Assembly (NCBI GenBank): GCA_964455285.1
Contig: CAYVVG010000068.1
Coordinates: forward strand, 1-19,258
DNA: 19,258 nucleotides
Direction of reading: 5' to 3'
Origin: CAIVAT01 sp964455285
GTDB taxonomy: Bacteria > Bacteroidota > Bacteroidia > Bacteroidales > FEN-979
This document shows positions 7,504-13,299 of this stretch, piece by piece; position 1 is the stretch's first letter, and each line of letters starts with the position of its first letter. The position numbers and the translations under genes are program-made. Below the pieces are notes generated by a model. It was not told where the DNA came from and ran no database searches. It was given only the letters and a program-made list of their open reading frames with translations.

Positions 7504-8097
7504 ATGCTACACTCCGTTTGTGTCTTTTGCGGCTCTTCCCTGGGCAGGGATAAAATCTATGCTGACGCGGCACAATCACTCGCGCGGTTCCTCCTGGAAA
7601 GGGAGATCACGCTGGTTTACGGCGGGGCCAACGTCGGGCTGATGGGGGTGCTGGCCGATACGGTGATGGAAGGGGGGGGAAAGGTGATCGGAGTGATGCC
7701 AAAGTCGCTGGTGGAGAAGGAGGTGGCCCATGATAATCTGACGGAAATGCACATCGTGGAGGGCATGCAGGAGCGGAAGGCCCTGATGGCCGATCTCTCC
7801 GACGCTTTCATCGCCCTGCCCGGCGCTTACGGCACGCTCGACGAGATCTTCGAGGTGCTGACCTGGAACCAGCTGGGTATCGTCGGGAAACCGGTCGGCC
7901 TGTTGAACATTGGCGGATTTTATGACCCCTTGCTGGCCATGCTGGATTATGCGGTCGGTGAACGCTTTCTGCGTCGCGAGCACCGGGAATTGCTGATAAC
8001 GGGAAACGACCCGGCCACACTTCTTTCCGACCTGGAAGAGTTCCGGCCGGTGACAGCAGAGAAATGGATCGAAAGGCTGAAGGCCGGGAAAATATGA
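7504..8097 (+). CDS. LOG-family (TIGR00730) nucleoside 5'-monophosphate phosphoribohydrolase
   Basis: Starts at ATG 7504 (MLHSVCVFCGSSLG), 22 nt after a promoter box; a longer open frame upstream runs into the intergenic repeats. The 197-residue product is a Rossmann-fold LOG/YgdH-type protein. Family members cleave the N-glycosidic bond of nucleoside 5'-monophosphates, releasing ribose 5-phosphate and a base. Visible motifs are VYGGANVGLMG (38-48), MQERKALM (88-95, with R91) and LPGAYGTLDEIFE (105-117), corresponding to the family PGGxGTxxE motif with its catalytic Glu at 114. The second Gly of PGG is Ala here, as is the third Gly of YGGG. It is separated from the kinase-like gene by one base, so translation is probably coupled. 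In bacteria without cytokinin signalling it may serve in nucleotide turnover. Confidence 0.92.
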   Translation: MLHSVCVFCGSSLGRDKIYADAAQSLARFLLEREITLVYGGANVGLMGVLADTVMEGGGKVIGVMPKSLVEKEVAHDNLTEMHIVEGMQERKALMADLSDAFIALPGAYGTLDEIFEVLTWNQLGIVGKPVGLLNIGGFYDPLLAMLDYAVGERFLRREHRELLITGNDPATLLSDLEEFRPVTAEKWIERLKAGKI

Positions 8098-8098
8098 T

Positions 8099-8662
8099 AT
8101 GTTGATCATCGGCATCACCGGGACGCTGGGTGCGGGAAAAGGTACGGTGGTGGAGTTTCTCACCACCCGCAAAGGATATGTGCACTACTCGGTACGGGCC
8201 TTTTTGCTGGAAGAGATCCGGCGAAGGGGTTTGCCCGAAAACCGCGACAGCATGGTGGCGGTTGCCAACGAACTCCGGCACCGGCACGGTTCATCGTACG
8301 TAACCGATTGCCTTTACGAACGTGCCGCAACCGATGGGCACGACTGCATCGTTGAGAGCATTCGCACTCCGGGCGAGATCGCTTCCCTGCGGAGCAAAGG
8401 CCGGTTTATCCTGATCGCGGTGGATGCCTCTCCCGAAATACGGTTCCGCCGCATTTCGGAACGGGGATCGGAAACCGACCATATCGACTTCGCCACTTTC
8501 CTGGCCAACGAAGCCCGTGAGATGACGGCGGAGGATCCTGCCTCCCAGAACCTTCAGGCCTGCATCCGGGAGGCCGACTACCTGCTCACCAACGACGGTT
8601 CGAAGAAGGATCTTTTCAGGCAGGTGGAAAGGGTGCTGGAAAGAGTGAATGGTGAGTCGTGA
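8099..8662 (+). CDS. P-loop nucleotide kinase-like protein (dephospho-CoA kinase / UPF0200-like)
   Basis: A 187-residue P-loop protein starting MLIIGITGTLGAGKGT, with Walker A GTLGAGKG at 8-15. Next come a possible lid/acceptor region (YSVRAFLLEEIRRRG), IVESIRTPGEI, an adenylate-kinase-like RFRRISERG (about 115-123), and LLTNDGSKKDL near the end. This resembles dephospho-CoA kinase-like and archaeal UPF0200 proteins. The substrate cannot be read from sequence, but its place just before dCMP deaminase suggests a (deoxy)nucleoside monophosphate. The start lies one base after the LOG stop. The last codons and the stop fall inside a GTGAGTC-type 7-bp repeat (8645-8679), so the C-terminal tail may have been set by repeat expansion. 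Confidence 0.75.
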   Translation: MLIIGITGTLGAGKGTVVEFLTTRKGYVHYSVRAFLLEEIRRRGLPENRDSMVAVANELRHRHGSSYVTDCLYERAATDGHDCIVESIRTPGEIASLRSKGRFILIAVDASPEIRFRRISERGSETDHIDFATFLANEAREMTAEDPASQNLQACIREADYLLTNDGSKKDLFRQVERVLERVNGES

Positions 8663-8679
8663 GTCGTGAGTGGTGAGTG
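8645..8679 (+). repeat. Five tandem 7-bp units overlapping the end of the kinase-like gene
   Basis: GTGAATG (8645-8651), GTGAGTC twice (8652-8665) and GTGAGTG twice (8666-8679). The array contains the codons for the last four residues (NGES) and the TGA at 8660-8662. Confidence 0.85.
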
Positions 8680-8704
8680 TGGGGAACGGGTATGAAGCAG
8701 ATAA

Positions 8705-8720
8705 ATCGTAGATCGTAAAT
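8705..8720 (-). repeat. 16-bp inverted match to the repeat upstream of the LOG gene
   Basis: ATCGTAGATCGTAAAT is the exact reverse complement of 7394-7409. Its last two bases are the first two of the dCMP deaminase ATG (8719-8721). The inverted pair brackets the LOG and kinase-like genes. Confidence 0.85.
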
Positions 8721-9207
8721 GGAAAAATCCGAATCTCGTCCCTCGTGGGACGAATATTTCATGCAGATCGCCCACACCGTCTCCGAGCGGGCTACGTGTG
8801 ACAGGGGGCGAAGCGGATGCGTGATCGTTCGCGACAAGCAGATCCTGGTCACCGGGTATGTCGGGTCACCCCAGGGCCTTCCGCATTGCGACGAGGAGGG
8901 CCACCTGATGAAAAAAGTGATCCATGAGGACGGGCGGGTAACCCAGCACTGTGTCCGCACCGTTCATGCCGAGCAAAACGCTATTTGCCAGGCGGCCCGG
9001 AGAGGCATTGCACTCGACCGATCCACCCTGTACTGCCGGATGACCCCCTGCCGGACCTGCGCGATGCTGATCATCAATTGCGGGATCACCCGGGTGGTGT
9101 GCGAACGCAAATACCATGACGGCCGGGAATCGGAAGAGATGCTTGCCCAGGCCGGGGTTACGCTGGAATATGTGTATGACGAGATCCAGCAGTACGAAAA
9201 ACAATGA
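8719..9207 (+). CDS. dCMP deaminase (deoxycytidylate deaminase family)
   Basis: Deaminates dCMP to dUMP, feeding dTMP synthesis; cytoplasmic. The 162 residues carry the zinc deaminase motifs HAE (H83-A84-E85 in TVHAEQNAI) and PCRTC (110-114, C111 and C114 as zinc ligands). The inserted segment HCDEEGHLM...TQHC between the first strands is typical of ComEB/phage-type dCMP deaminases and may bind a second zinc. TGYVGSPQGLPHC is the usual N-terminal signature (NG-P-G-PHC). The gene probably continues the LOG-kinase transcript, 56 nt after the kinase-like stop, with repeats filling the gap. It converges with the asparaginase gene, with 10 bp between stops. CDA-type cytidine deaminase is excluded by the HCDEEGH insert. 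Confidence 0.93.
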   Translation: MEKSESRPSWDEYFMQIAHTVSERATCDRGRSGCVIVRDKQILVTGYVGSPQGLPHCDEEGHLMKKVIHEDGRVTQHCVRTVHAEQNAICQAARRGIALDRSTLYCRMTPCRTCAMLIINCGITRVVCERKYHDGRESEEMLAQAGVTLEYVYDEIQQYEKQ

Positions 9208-9217
9208 TTTTCTTTCC

Positions 9218-10423
9218 CTACCGGTAGATCTCGATCTTTGACTCTCCCGACGATTTCCTGAATCCCCGGAACATCGATTCGGTATTGAACGGCATGGCGA
9301 TATTTCCGGCGCGATCGACCGCGATCACACCGCCCGTTCCTTCTTTCTCGGTGAGTTTTTCCATGACCACATACCGGGCCGCCTCCTCCAGGGGCATCCC
9401 GCGGTACTCCATGAGTGCGGAGATGTCATACGATACCAGGTTCCGGATGAAAAATTCCCCGTGGCCCGTGCCCGACACGGCGCAGGTGTTATTATCCGCA
9501 AAGGTTCCGGCTCCTATCAGCGGTGAATCTCCCACCCTTCCCGCCATTTTTCCCATCATACCTCCGGTGGAGGTCGCGGCTGCCAGATTGCCTGACCGGT
9601 CAAGTGCTACCGCGCCGACCGTGCCATGTTCGGCTTTCTCGGTCGGTAAATCCTTCTTTTTTTCCTCCTTCTTCTCCTTCAGGCTGCCCTTTTGGATCAC
9701 TTCTTTTTTCTTCTGATCCGTCCCCGGCAATGGTTCCGGATTCTTTTCCGATCCCTGAAGATCCTGATCCTGCCCTGCCTCTTCAGGACTCACTTTCTGC
9801 TTCCACCTCTCCCATGCCGCGAGCCGGTCGGGGGTGATGAAATAGGACGGATCGACCATCTCCAGGTCGTTCTTTTTTGCAAAAGCCTCGGCTCCTGAAC
9901 CGATGAGCAGGACATGGGGCGAACGGTCCATCACTTTTCTTGCCGCCGTCACGGGGTTTTTGATCGTCGTCACGCCGGCCACCGCTCCCGCCAGGCCGGT
10001 TTTGCCATCCATGATCGAGGCATCCAGCTCGGCTTTTCCCTCGCTGTTCAGCACGGCTCCCTTACCGGCGTTGAACAACGGGTTATCCTCCATGAACCGG
10101 ATCACCGCCTCCACGGCATCGATGCTGTTTCCTCCTTTGCCCAGGATGGCGGATCCGATCTCCAGCGCCTCCTCAAGCGCTTTCCGGTAATCCTCTTCCC
10201 GGTTCCCGGTCAGGGTTCCCCTCACATGATTCCCGGCCCCTCCGTGGATGGCTATCGCCCAAAGAACTTTGCCGGCATCCGGAGCCGTTTCCGGACCCTG
10301 TTTCTGCTCTTCCGCAATCACGGGTTTGACCTGGGCGACGAGATTTTCCGGGATAAGCCAACCGGATAACCATGCACAAAGCAGGACAGGAATCCCCACT
10401 CTCCTTAAATAGTTTCGTTTCAT
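9218..10423 (-). CDS. Isoaspartyl peptidase / L-asparaginase (Ntn hydrolase, family T2), exported
   Basis: Hydrolyses isoaspartyl dipeptides and asparagine after self-cleavage into alpha and beta chains. From ATG 10423 it has 401 residues with an N-terminal signal (MKRNYLRRVGIPVLLCAWLSGW...LVAQ); ATGs at 10429 and 10435 add only MFMI. The alpha chain has AIHGGAGN (58-65), GGNSIDAVEAVI and LFNAGKGAVLN. The beta chain begins at the nucleophile T268 in HGTVGAVALD, with GNLAAATSTGG, RVGDSPLIGAGTFA and SGTGHGE as expected. Unusual is a linker of about 55 residues before T268, rich in Lys, Glu, Gln and Pro (about 211-265), which probably stays flexible and disordered. No clear TAnnTTTG box was found upstream. 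It lies 84 nt after the TauE-like stop, so it may share that transcript. Confidence 0.93.
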   Translation of the reverse strand: MKRNYLRRVGIPVLLCAWLSGWLIPENLVAQVKPVIAEEQKQGPETAPDAGKVLWAIAIHGGAGNHVRGTLTGNREEDYRKALEEALEIGSAILGKGGNSIDAVEAVIRFMEDNPLFNAGKGAVLNSEGKAELDASIMDGKTGLAGAVAGVTTIKNPVTAARKVMDRSPHVLLIGSGAEAFAKKNDLEMVDPSYFITPDRLAAWERWKQKVSPEEAGQDQDLQGSEKNPEPLPGTDQKKKEVIQKGSLKEKKEEKKKDLPTEKAEHGTVGAVALDRSGNLAAATSTGGMMGKMAGRVGDSPLIGAGTFADNNTCAVSGTGHGEFFIRNLVSYDISALMEYRGMPLEEAARYVVMEKLTEKEGTGGVIAVDRAGNIAMPFNTESMFRGFRKSSGESKIEIYR

Positions 10424-10507
10424 GATCATGAACATTTGAATTTTACATCAATACCCGGAGTCCTGCTATGCTTTTCATCTATCACCCAGCGGCAACAGGA
10501 CCTATCC

Positions 10508-11296
10508 TCAGGGATGCCGGATAAACGACAACATCGCGGTAAAGTTAATCAATCCGGAGATTTGTAAAAGTGTCAGGAGCACTGATACAAGGATCACCGC
10601 CCGGATAAAACCGGCACCCTTTTTCACCGACAGCCAGGCCGCGATCCAGGCGCCGATGATGCTTCCCACGGACAGGATGATGCCGTAAAGATAATCGACC
10701 TTCCCGTCGAGAACAAAGACGAGCAGGGCAAACACGGCGTAGAAAAAAACAATGAGGTTCTTCACGGCATTGGCTTTCACCAGGTCGTACCCGGTCCCCA
10801 GGACGAGGGCCATGAGAAGGAAATAACCCACGCCGACCTGGATAAAACCACCATAAAAACCCACCACGAAAAAGATCAGGATCTGCCACACATGCAAGGG
10901 TTGCGAAAGTCGCCCTGGATTCTCCTTCAACCAGCGGTCGGGTTTGTAAAAGAGAAAAAAGACCATGACCACCATCGCCACCCCCATCGCGATCTCGATC
11001 ACCCGCGATCCAGCGTCGACGGCCAGCCAGGCCCCGAGAATGGCCCCGAGGGTGGCGGGAATAGCCAGCACCAGGGGCCGGCGACCGGTAAACATCTTCT
11101 GCCGGGTGAAGCTCCCGACCGACGACAGCGTCTGAAAGAAAATGCTGATCCGGTTGGTCCCGTTGGCCACGTCGGCCGGCAGGCCCAGGATCAGCAGCAG
11201 CGAAAGGCTGATCACCGACCCCCCGCCCGAAAGCGTATTGATGAACCCCACCACCACCCCCGCAACTACGATTACTATGATTTCCGCCAACGACAT
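10508..11296 (-). CDS. TauE/SafE-family membrane permease
   Basis: A multi-pass inner-membrane protein of the TauE/SafE (TSUP) family; members export sulfite, sulfoacetate or related organic anions. Two halves with the family repeat are visible: GFINTLSGGGSVISL in the first and GFYGGFIQVGVGYFLL in the second, with about eight hydrophobic helices. I place the start at ATG 11296 (MSLAEIIVIVVAG, 262 residues) because a TAnnTTTG box at 11314-11321 lies 17 nt upstream, as for other genes here. The longer frame from 11356 would read through that box and into repeats. Substrate unknown. It sits between the asparaginase and APC permease genes on the same strand. Confidence 0.9.
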   Translation of the reverse strand: MSLAEIIVIVVAGVVVGFINTLSGGGSVISLSLLLILGLPADVANGTNRISIFFQTLSSVGSFTRQKMFTGRRPLVLAIPATLGAILGAWLAVDAGSRVIEIAMGVAMVVMVFFLFYKPDRWLKENPGRLSQPLHVWQILIFFVVGFYGGFIQVGVGYFLLMALVLGTGYDLVKANAVKNLIVFFYAVFALLVFVLDGKVDYLYGIILSVGSIIGAWIAAWLSVKKGAGFIRAVILVSVLLTLLQISGLINFTAMLSFIRHP

Positions 11297-11313
11297 ACCT
11301 GAAATGATCATCA

Positions 11314-11321
11314 CAAACCTA
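11314..11321 (-). promoter_or_regulatory. -7 box of the TauE/SafE gene
   Basis: TAGGTTTG on the minus strand matches TAnnTTTG, 17 nt from the ATG at 11296. It also decides between alternative starts of that gene. Confidence 0.5.
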
Positions 11322-11350
11322 CGCACAAACCAATTACTCTCCAAATCCAT

Positions 11351-11374
11351 CAGCACAACAGCACATCAGCACAT
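11351..11374 (+). repeat. Three 8-bp tandem units (CAGCACAA/T) between APC and TauE genes
   Basis: CAGCACAA then CAGCACAT twice. A further CAGCACAT at 11427-11434 touches the APC stop codon on the other side of the GC-rich element at 11376-11421. Confidence 0.75.
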
Positions 11375-11375
11375 T

Positions 11376-11421
11376 ACCCCTCCCCGGCCTGCGGCCACCC
11401 CTCACCAAACAGGGAGGGTAA
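11376..11421 (-). repeat. GC-rich hairpin element, copy 1 (intergenic)
   Basis: Contains GGCC-TGC-GGCC (11386-11396) and a second imperfect stem of CCCTC against GGGAGGG around AAAC. Read on the minus strand it shares the core CCCTCCCTGTTTGG, one differing base, then GAGGGG with copy 2 at 11671-11721. It lies just past the APC stop and could act as a terminator or mRNA-stabilising hairpin. Confidence 0.75.
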
Positions 11422-11433
11422 CTAATCAGCACA

Positions 11434-13284
11434 TCATTTCCTTCCCAGCCTGCTGTGCCATCGGCCGTAACTGAAATAGATGACCAATCCGATCGCCAGC
11501 CATATCAGGAAACGCAACCAGTTGGTCACCCCGAGTTGAGCCATCAGGTAAAGGTTGGTGAGCAACCCCATCACCGGGATAAGCGAAAGGCGCCGCCGGA
11601 CGGCAAACCAGGTGATCACTACTGCGGCGACAACGAAGAGGGCTATGGGAAGGTGATGAATTACTGTGCTGATTCCCCTCCCTGTTTGGGGAGGGGCCGG
11701 GGGTGGGGTGCTGATGGAATCATCCAGATCAATATCCGACTGTTCTATTGTTCTATTATTCGACTGTTCTATTGTTCTATTATTCGATTGTTCTATTGTT
11801 CTATTAATCAACTGTTCACCTGTTCCCACCGGACCTGAGGCCAGCCAGAAAACGACGCCGACTCCTATCCAGATCACAGGCAGGGTCCACCGGCTGTCGA
11901 TGTATGGCACCCGGAAGCCTTTTCTTCCCTCTTGCCATCCGCCATTCTTCCTGTCATTTTGCAGCACCAGCACCCCTCCCGACACCAGGATGAAGGCGAA
12001 AAGGGTTCCGATGCTGGTCAGATCGGTCACTTCCGTAAGGTTCATGAACAGCGAAGGAATCGCCACCAGGATACCGGCAATGACGGTCGAAAACCAGGGC
12101 GTGCGGAACCGGCGATGGATCTTCGAAAACGCGGGCGGCAGCAGTCCGTCGCGACTCATGCTCATCCAGATGCGGGGTTGCCCCACCTGGAACACCAGCA
12201 GGACACTGGCCATGGCGATCACGGCACTGACGGCGATCACGCCCGACAGCTTCGTCATGTGCAACCTTTCGAATGCGTAGGCCAGGGGATCGCCCACACC
12301 CAGCTGATGATAGGGAACCAGCCCGGTCAGTACCAGGCTGATCAGGATGTAGAGAACCGTGGTGATGATCAGGGCCAGCAGGATGGCCCGGGGAAGGTCC
12401 CTGCGCGCGTCGCGGCACTCCTCGGCCGTGGTGGAGATCGCATCAAATCCGATGTAGGCAAAGAAGACGGCCGAGACCCCTTTCAGCACCCCCGTCAGCC
12501 CGTGCGGGGCAAACGGGCTCCAGTTTTTCGGATCGACATAGAACACACCGGCTGTGATGATCAGCAGCAAGACTCCCACCTTCAGCATCACCATAATATT
12601 CCCGGCCACCTTGGTCTCGTAAATACCCACGAAGACCAGCACTGAAATAAACACCACAATGGCAAAGGCGGGAATATCGGCGATGATGCGGACTCCGCCC
12701 ACCATCGGAGCTGTAAGCCACGCCTGCATGGCCTCCGACAGGTTTCCCGGCAGATCGGCAGCCTGTACCCCGCGCATCATCTCAAGAGTGGCCTGCTGAT
12801 ATCCCCTCGCGGCCGACAGATAATCGATCCCCAGCCACGGCGGGATGTGCAGGCCGATCCCTCCCATGAAACCGGTAAAGTAATCCGACCAGGAGATGGC
12901 AACAGCGATGTTCCCGATGGCATATTCCATGATAAGGTCCCACCCGATGATCCAGGCGACGAGTTCGCCGAAACTGGCATAAGCGTAAGTGTAGGCGCTC
13001 CCGCTGATGGGAATGGAGGAAGCGAATTCGGCATAGCACATGGCCGAGAATCCGCAGGCCACCGCGGTAAAAAGAAAGAGCAGGGTGACGGCAGGCCCCC
13101 CGTTGACCGCGGCAGTTCCGATGGTGCTGAAGATACCGGCGCCGATCACAGCCGCGATCCCCAGGGCGGTCAGATCAAACACTGTCAGGCTCTTGCGAAG
13201 TTCGGTCGGGCTGCCGGGTACCGACGCGGCATCCTTCAGGATCAGACCGACCGATTTCTTGCGGAAGAGGGGGGAACGGGTCAC
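11434..13284 (-). CDS. APC-family amino acid permease (CAT-like)
   Basis: A 616-residue inner-membrane amino acid transporter with about 12-14 helices. The helix 1 motif GIAAVIGAGIFSTIG (42-56) is the unwound substrate-binding segment of APC carriers. MCYAEFASSIPISGSAYTYAYA and FFAYIGFDAISTTAEECRDARRDLPRAI are further cationic-amino-acid-transporter-like signatures. The start is a GTG at 13284, 15 nt after the upstream stop; no nearby ATG exists. Odd feature: residues about 493-539, between two late hydrophobic segments, are encoded by a 24-bp tandem repeat (NRTIEQSN repeated) followed by a GC-rich hairpin element giving STPPPAPPQTGRG. The frame is kept and the last helices follow (HHLPIALFVVAAVVITWFAV), so the carrier is probably still made. 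It is the last gene of the CotH-M1-Ycf48 operon. Confidence 0.92.
   Translation of the reverse strand: MTRSPLFRKKSVGLILKDAASVPGSPTELRKSLTVFDLTALGIAAVIGAGIFSTIGTAAVNGGPAVTLLFLFTAVACGFSAMCYAEFASSIPISGSAYTYAYASFGELVAWIIGWDLIMEYAIGNIAVAISWSDYFTGFMGGIGLHIPPWLGIDYLSAARGYQQATLEMMRGVQAADLPGNLSEAMQAWLTAPMVGGVRIIADIPAFAIVVFISVLVFVGIYETKVAGNIMVMLKVGVLLLIITAGVFYVDPKNWSPFAPHGLTGVLKGVSAVFFAYIGFDAISTTAEECRDARRDLPRAILLALIITTVLYILISLVLTGLVPYHQLGVGDPLAYAFERLHMTKLSGVIAVSAVIAMASVLLVFQVGQPRIWMSMSRDGLLPPAFSKIHRRFRTPWFSTVIAGILVAIPSLFMNLTEVTDLTSIGTLFAFILVSGGVLVLQNDRKNGGWQEGRKGFRVPYIDSRWTLPVIWIGVGVVFWLASGPVGTGEQLINRTIEQSNNRTIEQSNNRTIEQSDIDLDDSISTPPPAPPQTGRGISTVIHHLPIALFVVAAVVITWFAVRRRLSLIPVMGLLTNLYLMAQLGVTNWLRFLIWLAIGLVIYFSYGRWHSRLGRK
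11671..11721 (+). repeat. GC-rich hairpin element, copy 2, inside the APC permease gene
   Basis: CCCCTCCC (11675-11682) pairs with GGGAGGGG (11689-11696), followed by CCGGGGGTGGGG. The element ends in inverted hexamers GATTCC (11671-11676) and GGAATC (11716-11721). It is in opposite orientation to copy 1 and is translated as part of the permease. Confidence 0.75.
11737..11808 (+). repeat. 24-bp tandem repeat, three units, inside the APC permease gene
   Basis: Units 11737-11760 and 11761-11784 are identical; 11785-11808 differs at two positions. Each unit begins CGAC/TTGTTCTATTG. On the coding strand each adds eight residues (NRTIEQSN), so copy-number change would not break the frame. Confidence 0.92.
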
Positions 13285-13299
13285 AGGTCGGGGGCTCGG

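Noticed and set aside
9218..9227. CTACCGGTAG palindrome as a bidirectional terminator between convergent genes
   Set aside because: Only 10 bp with no loop or T-run, and it lies in the last codons of the asparaginase gene.
10460..10501. GTCCTG/CAGGAC inverted hexamers after the TauE-like gene
   Set aside because: A 6-bp stem with a 30-nt loop and no T-run is easily explained by chance. Nothing else was seen in this short gap.
11737..11808. CRISPR-like array
   Set aside because: The 24-bp units are directly adjacent with no spacers and lie in a coding frame.
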